From Bordetella parapertussis (GTDB taxonomy: Bacteria > Pseudomonadota > Gammaproteobacteria > Burkholderiales > Burkholderiaceae_B), in NCBI GenBank assembly GCA_945865935.1, contig CAMBFI010000012.1:1-64000 (forward strand): a stretch of 64,000 bases of DNA, read 5' to 3'. This document shows, in pieces, positions 44,558 to 53,944 of this stretch (positions are counted from its first letter, which is position 1; each line of letters starts with the position of its first letter). The notes below the pieces were generated by a model that was not told where the DNA came from, did not search any database, and worked only from the letters and a program-made list of their open reading frames with translations. The position numbers were made by a program, and so were the translations under genes.

Positions 44558-45529
44558 ATGCTGTCAACAATCGTAAGAACCTTAGGCATCGCCGTATTAG
44601 GAGCTGCTCTGGCTGGGCCAGCTATTGCTCAAACTAACTTTCCAAGCAAGCCTGTAAAAATCGTAGTGCCTTTCACCGCCGGCAGTCAGGTTGATATCGT
44701 TGCGCGTGAACTTGGACGCGGACTTCAAGAGATCTGGGGTCAGCCCGTGATCGTTGACAATCGTCCTGGCGCGGGTGGCACGATCGGAAGTCGCATCGTT
44801 GCAGGCGCAGACCCCGACGGCACGACGTTAATGTTTACCTCGGCCTCGCACGCCATCAATCCTACACTTTACAAGTCCTTGCCCTACGATACGCTCAAAG
44901 ATTTCACAGGCGTGACCTTTGGAACAAGCGTACCGAACGTACTCGTCGTTTCTCCATCGCTTGGCGTCAAAACTGTACAGGACCTCATCAAGCTCATTAA
45001 CGCGCAACCAGGTAAATTGAATTTCGCGTCTGCAGGGGTTGGCAGCGGCACGCACTTTAACGGTGAAATGTTTAAAGGCATGGGCAAGCTTGACATCGTG
45101 CACGTTCCTTACAAAGGCACAGGCGAGGCACTCGTCGACACGACAGCCGGCCGCGCTGCGTTTTACTGGTCGCCCCTGGGCTTAACCTTGCCCTTTATCA
45201 AAGAAGGTAAGCTCATTGCGTTAGCGGTGAGTACCGATAAACGCGCAGCATTGATGCCCAACATTCCAGCGATCTCGGAAGTTATCCCCGGCATGATCTA
45301 TGACCACTGGTATGGCCTCATGGCGCCTGGAAAAACACCACCCGCGATTGTTGCAAAAATCTCTAAAGACGCAGCGACGGTTCTGAATTCTCCCGCCGTC
45401 GTCAAGTCGCTCAATGCCCAAGGCGTGAGCCCAGCACCTACAACGCCCGCACAGTTCAACGCCTTCATCGCCGCGGAAATCAAACGTCTCGGTGATGTGG
45501 TGATTAGCGCCAACATTCCTCGTCAATAA
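44558..45529 (+). CDS. Bug/TctC-family periplasmic solute-binding protein
   Basis: 323 residues. Signal peptide LAGPAIAQ, then PVKIVVPFTAGSQVDIVAR, VIVDNRPGAGGTIGSR and HVPYKGTGEALVDTTAG. AGGAGACGATAATC before the ATG is a strong ribosome-binding site. GSQVD replaces the common GGxxD in the first loop, which may affect ligand choice. It probably supplies the substrate for the cupin and ThDP enzymes that follow. Confidence 0.9.
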   Translation: MLSTIVRTLGIAVLGAALAGPAIAQTNFPSKPVKIVVPFTAGSQVDIVARELGRGLQEIWGQPVIVDNRPGAGGTIGSRIVAGADPDGTTLMFTSASHAINPTLYKSLPYDTLKDFTGVTFGTSVPNVLVVSPSLGVKTVQDLIKLINAQPGKLNFASAGVGSGTHFNGEMFKGMGKLDIVHVPYKGTGEALVDTTAGRAAFYWSPLGLTLPFIKEGKLIALAVSTDKRAALMPNIPAISEVIPGMIYDHWYGLMAPGKTPPAIVAKISKDAATVLNSPAVVKSLNAQGVSPAPTTPAQFNAFIAAEIKRLGDVVISANIPRQ

Positions 45530-45566
45530 AAACCTTTCCCAACATAGCCATCTCGCTAGGAACCGT

Positions 45567-45962
45567 ATGAGCAAGTCTTCCACTACCAGTCACCAAGCCG
45601 CCTTTACCAGCCACATCGCGGAAGTGCTTTGGCAGGAATTCCCAGGACATCACGGAGGAGCCCTATCCAAAGCGCTTGTCTCTGAAGAAAATTCAGGGAG
45701 CAAGCGCATTGACTATCGGATTTCATCCTACGAACCGATGGCTTATGTTGAGGAGCATGTTCACCAGGTACAAGAGCAGATCTATCACGTACTCAAGGGT
45801 GAAGGTATCTTGACGTTAAATGACCAAAAGAAATTGATGCGCGAGCATGACTATGTCTACATCCCTCCGGGGGTGAGGCATAGTTTTTCGAACACGGGGC
45901 TTGACCCCTTGGTGTTTTTGGTGATTACGACGCCAGTGCACGATCAAATCACACCCATCTGA
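45567..45962 (+). CDS. Cupin-domain protein
   Basis: 131 residues, one cupin barrel. EEHVHQVQEQIYHVLKGEG carries the first metal motif (two His and Glu) and YIPPGVRHSFSNTG the second His. It is small and cytoplasmic. It follows the Bug gene by 37 bp and precedes the ThDP enzyme by 34 bp, so it is probably part of one operon. It may be an isomerase, lyase or oxygenase; the motifs do not decide. Confidence 0.82.
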   Translation: MSKSSTTSHQAAFTSHIAEVLWQEFPGHHGGALSKALVSEENSGSKRIDYRISSYEPMAYVEEHVHQVQEQIYHVLKGEGILTLNDQKKLMREHDYVYIPPGVRHSFSNTGLDPLVFLVITTPVHDQITPI

Positions 45963-45996
45963 CTTTTTGTCTTAACTCCACACAGCGGACTAAAAC

Positions 45997-47775
45997 ATGG
46001 CAATGATGAAAGGCGGTCAGTTAATTGCCGAGACATTGGTACAAGAACGTGTGCCCTACATCTTTGGTATTTGCGGGCACGGTAACGTCGGCATTCTCGA
46101 TGCTTTGTACGATGTACGGGACAAAATTCAACTGATATCGCCTCGCCATGAGCAATGTGCTGGTCATATGGCTGACGCCTATTACCGTGTCAAGCATCGC
46201 CCCGTCGCGACGCTTACTTCAACTGGGCCAGGGTCGGCCAACCTAGTCATGTCACTCGCCACGGCGTTATCCGATTCGTCTGCCTTTATGGCGATCACCG
46301 CTAACGTACCCACCTCGCAACACAACCGTGCACCTTTTCAAGAGCTATACAAACACAATCAAGCGGACTTCGCGCAGGTGCTGCGTCCCGTAGTGAAACG
46401 CGCTTTTCAGCCGACACGCGTAGACATGTTGCCGCTTGCCTTGCGCCAAGCGATGGATACCATGGTGACAGGTCGTCCCGGTCCAGTGAACCTCGACATC
46501 CCCTACAACGTGTTTCAAGAGGAAGCCGATGTTGAAGTGCCCGCGCGCTCTCATATCGACCGCCCGCATCGACCAGGCGCGAGCGACTATGACATCAATG
46601 AAGCGCTGAAGCTTCTTGAGCAAGCAAGGCAACCCGTATTGTTCATCGGCCACGGGGCCACGCTCGCAGAGGCGGGTCCAGAGATCACAGAATTCGTCAA
46701 CAAATATGGCATCCCGGTCATCACCTCGCCCAACGGCATGGGCTGCGTGGACGGCAATAACCCCCTTGCGCTCGGCTTTATCGGACGAAACGGTGCGTAT
46801 CCTGCCAACCAGGCGGGAAGGTTTGCTGATTTAGTGATTACGATTGGCACACGCTTTGACGACCGCTCATCCTCAACTTGGTTACCGGGATATTCATGGA
46901 ATTTTCCAACCACCAAATTGATTCATATCGATATCGATCCGCAAGAGCTCGGACGCAACTACCCACCAACGCTTGGTATCATCGCGGACGCCAAGACCTT
47001 TATGGGTCAGCTATTGGCCGGTGCTTCGGCGCGCGCTGCCATCCATATCAATAACTGGGTACAGTGGCGTGAGCAAGTCCAAGGATGGCAAGCAGAGTGG
47101 GACAAGTTTGTTTCGCCACACTTTACTGATTCAACTAGCCCCTTACGTCCTGAGTTTGTGGTCAGTGCTGTTCAGCAAATGTTGCCCGACGATGCCATTC
47201 TGTCACTAGACTCTGGTGTACATCACAACTGGTTCATGCAGTTCTGGCGGGCTAAGCGCCCTCAAAGCATGCTCAATAGCTGGGGTTATTCTTCGATGGG
47301 TTTTGGGGTGTGTGGCGTTCTTGGCGCGCAACTCGCCGCCCCCGATCGCCCATGCGTCGCCGTGGTGGGGGATGGTGGCTTCACGATGGCACCATACGTT
47401 TTATGTACGGCAGTGGAATACAACCTGCCTGTCGTCTGGATCGTGTGGAACAACTTCGCATGGGGTGCGATTCGCGATCTGCAGTACGGCCTGTTCGATG
47501 GCCGAGAAATCGGCACTGCGTTTTACAAAGGGCAAACCGGTGAGCAATACAATCCCGACTTTGCTGCGTGGGCGAGAGCCTGCGGTGCAGATGGCATCAC
47601 CGTGACCAAGCCTCAAGATCTCAAGGGAGCCATTGAACGCGCCATCAAGAATAAGCGCCCTTGCGTGATCGACGTACACGTTGATGCGAACATACGCCCA
47701 CCGTCGACAGGAACCTGGCAGTTACCGCCTATTCCTTACAAGGAACCGATTTACGGCAAGCCGCACGCCCGTTAA
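45997..47775 (+). CDS. Thiamine diphosphate-dependent decarboxylase/synthase family enzyme
   Basis: 592 residues with the three-domain layout of the acetolactate synthase superfamily. The catalytic Glu lies in SPRHEQCAGHMADAYYR; the central domain has LFIGHGATLAEAG; the cofactor-binding GDGGFTMAPYVLCTAVEYNLP ends with WNNFAWG. No regulatory subunit lies beside it, so valine or isoleucine synthesis is unlikely. The cupin and Bug neighbours suggest catabolism of an imported 2-oxo acid or related compound. The exact reaction is unknown. Confidence 0.85.
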   Translation: MAMMKGGQLIAETLVQERVPYIFGICGHGNVGILDALYDVRDKIQLISPRHEQCAGHMADAYYRVKHRPVATLTSTGPGSANLVMSLATALSDSSAFMAITANVPTSQHNRAPFQELYKHNQADFAQVLRPVVKRAFQPTRVDMLPLALRQAMDTMVTGRPGPVNLDIPYNVFQEEADVEVPARSHIDRPHRPGASDYDINEALKLLEQARQPVLFIGHGATLAEAGPEITEFVNKYGIPVITSPNGMGCVDGNNPLALGFIGRNGAYPANQAGRFADLVITIGTRFDDRSSSTWLPGYSWNFPTTKLIHIDIDPQELGRNYPPTLGIIADAKTFMGQLLAGASARAAIHINNWVQWREQVQGWQAEWDKFVSPHFTDSTSPLRPEFVVSAVQQMLPDDAILSLDSGVHHNWFMQFWRAKRPQSMLNSWGYSSMGFGVCGVLGAQLAAPDRPCVAVVGDGGFTMAPYVLCTAVEYNLPVVWIVWNNFAWGAIRDLQYGLFDGREIGTAFYKGQTGEQYNPDFAAWARACGADGITVTKPQDLKGAIERAIKNKRPCVIDVHVDANIRPPSTGTWQLPPIPYKEPIYGKPHAR

Positions 47776-47785
47776 ATAGCGGGCA

Positions 47786-49468
47786 TCAGGCCCGACGCGA
47801 CGCGTGCCGGGCTGCAAGGTATGCGAAAGTCAGTGCGGGGCCGAGTGTAATACCGGGCCCCGGATAGGCACCATTCATAATCGAAGCCATATCATTGCCA
47901 CAGGCATAAAGCCCGGTGATCGCGTTACCGTCTGGGCCAAGCACACAGGCATTCGTATCCGTTTTTAGTCCAGCAGACATCCCTAGATCTGAAGGGATGA
48001 CCTCGACGGCATAAAACGGTGCGCGATTAATCATTGCGACACAGGGATTGGGCTGTTGATCCATATCTCCGAGATGACATTGATACGCGTTCGAGCCGCG
48101 CCCGAACATAGGATCCTCTCCGCGTGCGGCATGGACATTAAAGGAGTCCACGGTTTGCGTCAGACTTTCAGTCGCGACGCCCAGTTGTGTGGCAAGTTCA
48201 GCAATGGTCTGCGCGCGCTTTAAGTAGCCCGACGCAATATCTGCGTCAAGCATACGCGTGAAAGGTTTTATTTTGCCCAGCCCGTACTTCCATAAAAATT
48301 GACTGTCACACAGGAGATACGCTGGCACGGCATTATTCTGCGCCTTCACCTGCGCTTTAACAAACTCATGGTAAGAAACGGCTTCATTCACAAAGCGCTT
48401 ACCCAGTTGATTTACCGCAATCAATCCTGGCTTCGCACGGTCCGTGACCGTGTGCGGATAGACGCCAAGCGATTGATCCTCACGTCGAAAAACTGATACG
48501 GGCACCCAAAATCCGCCCTGTTGTGTTGCTTCAGACATTTGCGCATCCAGCGCTTGCGTCGCCAACTCTGCGCCGCGCAACTTTGCCTCAGAGAGCATAC
48601 AGGCCGTGATATCACTCACCCCTTCTGGAATGTAGCTTCGTCTGAGCAAAGCACAATGCGATACGCCACCCGTCGCAAGAATGACTGCTTTGTCTGCGAT
48701 GATGTCCTGTGAGCCCTCTCGCGCATCGACGCGCACACCCGTCACACGTCCATGATCTGGAGTCTTCAGCAGCTCGACTACAGGGGTCTCTACTTTGACC
48801 GTCACACCCAGTGCCAGAACGGACTTGTACAGGCGCCCCGCCAACGCATTACCCAGATATAGGGTCGTTCCGCGTTGGTGCGTCAGTCGCTGGAAAGCAT
48901 ACCGAACGACTAATTTGATTGCATGAATGGTCGAGCGCAGCGATCGGCCTACGCGTCGCAAATGAGGAATATCTTCTCGGCTCACCATCATTGCGCCGAA
49001 CAACATAAACTCCGGCAAGGGCCATCTCAGGTCTGCGAAATGACTCCCTAGCTCACGCCCATCAAAGGGCACCGGCTCAAGGACACGGCCGCCAAGTGTT
49101 GCACCGGATAACTCTGGATAGTAATCAGGGTACCGTTTAACAGGACGCAATTTGAGGGTCGTATGCTGCTCAAGGTAGCGAATGGCTGGATCAGATTCGT
49201 TTAAAAACGTATCCATGCCCTCGCTTGAATCTGGAACAGTCTGCTTGAGATAACTGACGGCAGACTCAAGGCTGTCCTCCAGACCAACAGAACTCATCTT
49301 ATGGTTTGCAGGAATCCAGACCATTCCCCCAGAAATGGCCGTGGTGCCTCCGATACTCTTTGCCGATTCCAACAGCAGTACGGATTGTCCTTCACTTGCA
49401 GCAACGGCGGCGGCGCAAAGCCCAGCCGCTCCGCTGCCAACAACGATGACGTCGTATCTGTTACGCAT
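47786..49468 (-). CDS. FAD-dependent oxidoreductase (FAD_binding_2; ketosteroid dehydrogenase/fumarate reductase-like)
   Basis: 560 residues. YDVIVVGSGAAGLCAAAVAA is the FAD dinucleotide loop, SIGGTTAISGGMVWIP the next conserved segment, and ITGLYACGNDMASIMNG near the C-terminus closes the FAD site. The layout resembles KstD-type 3-ketosteroid dehydrogenases and urocanate/fumarate reductases. There is no signal peptide. It is convergent with the ThDP gene (10 bp) and cotranscribed with an SDR gene. The substrate cannot be told. Confidence 0.85.
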   Translation of the reverse strand: MRNRYDVIVVGSGAAGLCAAAVAASEGQSVLLLESAKSIGGTTAISGGMVWIPANHKMSSVGLEDSLESAVSYLKQTVPDSSEGMDTFLNESDPAIRYLEQHTTLKLRPVKRYPDYYPELSGATLGGRVLEPVPFDGRELGSHFADLRWPLPEFMLFGAMMVSREDIPHLRRVGRSLRSTIHAIKLVVRYAFQRLTHQRGTTLYLGNALAGRLYKSVLALGVTVKVETPVVELLKTPDHGRVTGVRVDAREGSQDIIADKAVILATGGVSHCALLRRSYIPEGVSDITACMLSEAKLRGAELATQALDAQMSEATQQGGFWVPVSVFRREDQSLGVYPHTVTDRAKPGLIAVNQLGKRFVNEAVSYHEFVKAQVKAQNNAVPAYLLCDSQFLWKYGLGKIKPFTRMLDADIASGYLKRAQTIAELATQLGVATESLTQTVDSFNVHAARGEDPMFGRGSNAYQCHLGDMDQQPNPCVAMINRAPFYAVEVIPSDLGMSAGLKTDTNACVLGPDGNAITGLYACGNDMASIMNGAYPGPGITLGPALTFAYLAARHASRRA

Positions 49469-49477
49469 ACACGTAAT

Positions 49478-50200
49478 CTAGACCAGTCCACCATTCGGCT
49501 GAATGATCTGACCGTGAATCCATGAGGCGCGATCCGAGGCCAAGAACGCCACCACATCGGCCACCTCGGCGGGTTTGCCAATACGGTTGAAGGGGCTCAT
49601 TGAGGCGGCACGCTGCTTAGCCTCTTCGGTCTTGCCTGCATTGAACAAATCAGTATCCACAGCGCCTGGTGCCACACCATTGACACGCACACCACGTGGG
49701 CCGAGTTCCTTGCCCATTGAGCGCAAGAGCGATTCAACTGCAGCCTTGGTCGCCGTGTAGGGGCCTCCGCCCGGCACCGCATTGCGTACCATGGAGGTTG
49801 TAATGCCGATAATTGATCCATCATCCAGCACTTCTTTCGCCGCCTCGGTCAGGACGTTAAACGCACCGAACACGTTCACCTCCATCAACCGACGGAAGTT
49901 GTCGTGCGTGAACTGCCCCATGGGGACATAAGGCTGATTAATCCCTGCATTCACCACAACCGTCTGGGGACGCGTACCAAAATCCTTAGCCGCTTGTGCA
50001 AATACACCTTGCACGGCTGCCGGATCGCATACATCAGCCGAATACGCCTTAATCTGTCCTGTTTTTTCTTGTGCTTTGGCTTCGTCAGGCTTGGTTATAT
50101 ACGTAAAAGCGACATGGAATCCATCCTGGGCTAAAGCCTGCACACAGGCAGCACCAATCCCGCGTGAGCCACCAAACACTAAAGCTAAAGGTTTTGTCAT
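49478..50200 (-). CDS. Short-chain dehydrogenase/reductase
   Basis: 240 residues. LVFGGSRGIGAACVQAL is the NAD(P) loop, VNAGINQPY the NAG motif, TSMV the Ser region and YTATKAAVESLLRSMG the catalytic Tyr/Lys. VNGVAPGAVDTDL and ASWIHGQIIQPNGGLV are typical of FabG-like classical SDRs. It lies 9 bp upstream of the flavoprotein gene and is likely to act on the same pathway. Confidence 0.87.
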   Translation of the reverse strand: MTKPLALVFGGSRGIGAACVQALAQDGFHVAFTYITKPDEAKAQEKTGQIKAYSADVCDPAAVQGVFAQAAKDFGTRPQTVVVNAGINQPYVPMGQFTHDNFRRLMEVNVFGAFNVLTEAAKEVLDDGSIIGITTSMVRNAVPGGGPYTATKAAVESLLRSMGKELGPRGVRVNGVAPGAVDTDLFNAGKTEEAKQRAASMSPFNRIGKPAEVADVVAFLASDRASWIHGQIIQPNGGLV

Positions 50201-50332
50201 TTTTTGTCCCTAGTCATGTTGTCGTAACTGTAGATTATCAACGAAATGCTAGATCCAACAAGCATAGTCCTGTCGCTTTTATGTTTTTCCAGCCTCTCGC
50301 GACTTTTTTCTTGCTATCGCGGCTTCTTCAGC

Positions 50333-50968
50333 CTACTTCATGTGCTCGCGTTCCCAGTCCTCAAAACTGGGGACAACCATTTCAAAATGATCCCGGGTGC
50401 GCGTATACAACTTTCCAAACATTCGACCAACAGGTCGATAGAGCTCGGGGTTGATGTAATTCGTCACCGGATCGAGCAAGCCGTCGCGTACGTGCATCCT
50501 AACGACTTTACCAATTGCGATGTTGCGGGTCGGTCCAATTTGAATCAATGCGATTTTTTCGCACTCAAAGGCAATGGGGGCCTCAACGATACGCTTGGGC
50601 CGTACAAGGCGCGACGCGGTTAGCGTGAGCCCGGCTTGTTCCACCTCTGAAATATTGCTAGGAAAATCGATCGCACATATATTCATCGCTTCGGCCATCG
50701 GCTCATCCACGAGATGAATCACGAACTGTCCGTTATCGCGGATATTGACGGTTGTATCCTTTAACGCTTGATTGTGGCGCTTGGTCTCTAAGCCAAGAAC
50801 CATGACCGGCGGATTCTCACCCATACAGTTAAAGAAACTATACGGCGCAGCGTTATCTCCAAACTGGTCGGATATTGTTGTCACCAAAGCGATGGGCCGC
50901 GGCACCACGGTCGAAGACAACAACTTATATTGCTCTGCCGGCGGTAATGCATTGATATCAATTTCCAT
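50333..50968 (-). CDS. Flavin reductase-like, FMN-binding protein
   Basis: 211 residues. TVVPRPIALVTTISDQFGDNAAPYSFF is the FMN-binding start of the flavin_reduct family, followed by PPVMVLGLETKRHNQALKDT and GQFVIHLV. Such proteins supply reduced flavin to monooxygenases or act as FMN-binding oxygenases themselves. It lies upstream of the SDR and flavoprotein genes on the same strand with a 132-bp gap. Confidence 0.82.
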   Translation of the reverse strand: MEIDINALPPAEQYKLLSSTVVPRPIALVTTISDQFGDNAAPYSFFNCMGENPPVMVLGLETKRHNQALKDTTVNIRDNGQFVIHLVDEPMAEAMNICAIDFPSNISEVEQAGLTLTASRLVRPKRIVEAPIAFECEKIALIQIGPTRNIAIGKVVRMHVRDGLLDPVTNYINPELYRPVGRMFGKLYTRTRDHFEMVVPSFEDWEREHMK

Positions 50969-50977
50969 TAGTACGGC

Positions 50978-51256
50978 CTATTCAATGTTGTATTCAAAAA
51001 GTGTTTGTTCAGAAAAATAGTTCGCGCGAGCGACAAGCCACTCAGCATAATCGTCCATGACCTGCGGCAACTCATATGCTGCCACAAACCCGAGATCTTC
51101 TTTGATCCGACGGGCATCTAAACTGGCTCGATCTCGCATATCGTAATAACCAATCGTTGCAGCTTGGCCTTGCTGCTGGCGCGACCAGACAAAGACGGGG
51201 AAGCGTTTTGCCAAGGCCTGACACCACGCCTCTGGCGCCTCGTCCCACTTTGGCAA
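50978..51256 (-). pseudogene. C-terminal remnant of an NAD-dependent epimerase/dehydratase
   Basis: About 92 codons. DARRIKEDLGFVAAYELPQVMDDYAEWL matches in pattern the last helix region of extended SDR epimerases (SRAR..LGF.P....L...DY..WL). The NAD-binding N-terminal two-thirds is missing, and a stop lies just upstream in frame. Only a TTG is available as start. It is followed directly by the flavin-reductase gene and lies beside a broken LysR gene. Confidence 0.55.
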
Positions 51257-51451
51257 AGTAAAGGGACTTAATCAGGTTGACTCAAGCGAATTGGCATTTA
51301 AATAAAACGCTAACCACACGACTTGCGACGACCTCAAGTTAGTCCAATAGATTTTTAGCGTCAATGGAATATTTGATGAGACCACCATTTGGCACCTTAG
51401 CTTCGCTCTTTAAAACATTGCGGTCCTGCGCGAACGACCTTTACATGAGGG

Positions 51452-51856
51452 GTGACAGGGGAGACCAACGTGGAACTGCGAAAACTGCGCTACTTTTTAC
51501 GAATCGTTGACCTGGGCAGTATGGGTAAAGCCGGCGCTGTCTTTTACCGCAGCGCACAACTGGTACTGCGCCATACCGATGATGGGGTAAGCATCGCGCA
51601 AAGAATGCAGATTACCGGGCGCGTCAGCACAGGGTTATTACCTACTACGATGTCAGCGTTAGCGATGCCTTTTTTTGAGGCCATGAAAGCGAGCGCACTA
51701 TCGATGGGGCTACGGGTCAGCCGACTCATCGATCCCGAAGCTCAATTACAGAATTTTCTCGTCGACCTCCCAGAGAAAGAACTATCACCCACCGCTTGCG
51801 TGGCAAAGACTGTGCTCATAGGCGTGGTCAAACGGCTCGTCACGGAGAGAAAGTGA
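51452..51856 (+). pseudogene. LysR-type regulator with internal deletions
   Basis: The frame opens with ELRKLRYFLRIVDLGSMGKA, a LysR helix-turn-helix start, but the recognition helix is lost; the sequence jumps to GRVSTGLLPTTMSALAMPFFEA, which belongs about 90 residues further on in intact homologs, then to DPEAQLQNFLVDLPEKELSP and ACVAKTVLIGVVKRLV from the C-terminus. Intact LysR proteins are about 300 residues; this is about 129. GGGGAGA precedes GTG 51470, so the start signal survives. It cannot bind DNA normally. Confidence 0.75.
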
Positions 51857-51994
51857 GATGCCACCGTATTAACTAAAACTTAAGGCGCAGCTGTTTTTTT
51901 CTCTCAAACAACCTAAATTTGCATGACCTCTGGTAAATAGAGACGATTAGAGTGACTATTCTCTCTGGCAACACACCTCGAAGCGAGCACATGA

Positions 51995-52753
51995 ATGAAA
52001 CAGGATGAGCAATTTTTTTTAGTCGAATCAAACAAGCTTGATCAAAACTTGCATGCACTCGTTAGACAACAGAATCTCGACATGGAGGAGTCGACCCGCA
52101 CGTTATTGACCCTTGCCATGGTGTCCGCCAACCTGCAGTTAGATTACGTGAGCACTCATGTGATTCAGTGCGCAGAGGCTGGCCTCGGCCGCACGGACAT
52201 TGCCGAGTTATTAGTACAACTCTATTGTTATAGCGGCGTTTATCCTTGCCTCGCCTCATTTAAGATTGCCGCACAAACCTTTAAAGAGCTTGAAGCGAAT
52301 GGCAAACTATCAGAGAAACAAAAGAAAGTTGAAAATTTCCAACCAGTAACCTCAGCCGCCGACGAGCGTATCGCGGATGGACTGGAAATACGCCGACGTT
52401 TATTTGGTTCGCAGTCTATCGACATTGCCTTGGAAAAGTGTGATGCATTCGAGAATGTTTTTAATGATCTCACCCACGAATTTTGTTTTGGAAATATTTG
52501 GGCACGCCCTTATTTTTCACCTCAAATGAGAAGTCAAATCTGCCTGGCGATTGCTTCAGCCACTGCACAACATGGCGCGATTGGGCGTCACACAAGAAGC
52601 GCTTTGCTTGGTGGCGTTTCAAAAAAACGCATCTCTGAAATTTTCTTTTTGGCAGGGATATACGGTGGGCTGTATAACGCTGAGGCAAGCTTCGCTGTCG
52701 CGCATAAGATTTATACGGAGCTCAAAACAGAGGGCTGGACGGACAATTCGTAA
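51995..52753 (+). CDS. Carboxymuconolactone decarboxylase-family protein (two CMD-like repeats)
   Basis: 252 residues. Two similar alpha-helical halves: LLTLAMVSANLQ...HVIQCAEAGLGRTDIAELLVQLYCYSGVYPCLAS and, in the second half, ICLAIASATAQHG...HTRSALLGGVSKKRISEIFFLAGIYGGLYNAEA. The spacing of the His and the YxGxP-like segment fits the CMD/AhpD fold, but the catalytic CxxC of AhpD is absent. It may be a decarboxylase or a lactonase-type enzyme for the carboxylates imported by the Bug proteins that follow. Confidence 0.75.
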   Translation: MKQDEQFFLVESNKLDQNLHALVRQQNLDMEESTRTLLTLAMVSANLQLDYVSTHVIQCAEAGLGRTDIAELLVQLYCYSGVYPCLASFKIAAQTFKELEANGKLSEKQKKVENFQPVTSAADERIADGLEIRRRLFGSQSIDIALEKCDAFENVFNDLTHEFCFGNIWARPYFSPQMRSQICLAIASATAQHGAIGRHTRSALLGGVSKKRISEIFFLAGIYGGLYNAEASFAVAHKIYTELKTEGWTDNS

Positions 52754-52788
52754 TATTTTTTGATCATTTCAAAAGGCGGTAAAGCACA

Positions 52789-53808
52789 ATGACTTTCTTA
52801 AAGACCTCCCTCAGACACCTTGGAATTAGCGCCTATTTTGTATTGGGCATGAGCCTATTGAGCGCCCCTCTGGCTGTTGCAAGCAACCCCGCTGACGCGA
52901 GCGCACAGACATCCTATCCTGATCGCCCGATCAACCTAGTCGTCGCCTTCAGTGCCGGCGGTGCCGCGGATGTAGTGATGAGGAAATTTGGCGCCGGCTT
53001 AAGTGAAATTCTAGGCGTAACGGTGGTGGTCGAAAATCGAGCCGGTGCGAACGGAAACATCGGCGCGAATTATGTCGCGAAGGCAAAGCCGGACGGCTAT
53101 ACGCTTTTGGCTGGATTTCCTGGGCTCACGAGCAACCCCAGCATCTACTCAAACATGACCTACGACCCAATCAAGGACCTCACCCCGATCAGGATGATTG
53201 CAACCGCACCTGTCTTGCTCGTATCCAACCCGAAGTTCCAACCAAAGACAGTGGCAGAGCTGATCGCCTATGCAAAAGCAAAGCCAGGTGCCGTTCGCTA
53301 TGGCACAGCGGGGGCCGGTTCGTCTGGTCACCTCGCAGGGGAGCTCTTTAAGCTCACCGCAGGCGTTAATCTGGAACATATCCCCTACAAAGGTGGCGCC
53401 AACGCGCTGAACGATCTGATGGGTGGCCAAATCGAAGTGATCTTTGATAGCGTTCCGGGCTCAAGGCCGCTGGTAGAGGGCGGCAAACTGCACGCAATAG
53501 CCATTGCAGGCGATCACCGTTCGAAAGCCTTGCCTGAGGTGCGCACATTTTCTGAGGCCGGTCTACCCTCTTACTACGCAGGCACTTGGTTCGCCATCCT
53601 CGCACCTGCCGGTATTGCCTCGCCGGTTGTGTCGAAGCTCAGCGGTGCCATCAGCAAGCTTTTAGCCGATAAAAACTTTCAAAATCAACTCGCACAAAGC
53701 GGACTCGAGGCTGACACGAGCAGCACAAGCGATTTTGCAAAGTTCATGGCCGACGAAACGCAAAAGTGGAAGCGCGTCGTCGATATCGCGGGTATGAAAG
53801 AAAAATAA
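52789..53808 (+). CDS. Bug/TctC-family periplasmic solute-binding protein
   Basis: 339 residues. A signal peptide (about 1-45, with a second possible cleavage after ASAQ) precedes INLVVAFSAGGAADVVMRK, VVVENRAGANGNIGAN and HIPYKGGANALNDLMGG. It follows the CMD gene by 35 bp on the same strand, so both may serve one substrate. Confidence 0.9.
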   Translation: MTFLKTSLRHLGISAYFVLGMSLLSAPLAVASNPADASAQTSYPDRPINLVVAFSAGGAADVVMRKFGAGLSEILGVTVVVENRAGANGNIGANYVAKAKPDGYTLLAGFPGLTSNPSIYSNMTYDPIKDLTPIRMIATAPVLLVSNPKFQPKTVAELIAYAKAKPGAVRYGTAGAGSSGHLAGELFKLTAGVNLEHIPYKGGANALNDLMGGQIEVIFDSVPGSRPLVEGGKLHAIAIAGDHRSKALPEVRTFSEAGLPSYYAGTWFAILAPAGIASPVVSKLSGAISKLLADKNFQNQLAQSGLEADTSSTSDFAKFMADETQKWKRVVDIAGMKEK

Positions 53809-53944
53809 TTTGCTGAGGATGATGCAACGATTGCATCAGTCATCATCCAAGGTATTGATAGACAACGAAAAAAAAAACTAGTAGGATGAAGCATCCCTCG
53901 ACGCCCTAACGTACGAGACGTTCTCACCAGCCCCAGGAGGCAAT

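Noticed and set aside
45997-47775. Naming the ThDP enzyme acetolactate synthase (ilvB)
   Set aside because: Only superfamily motifs are visible, no small subunit lies nearby, and the neighbours are catabolic.
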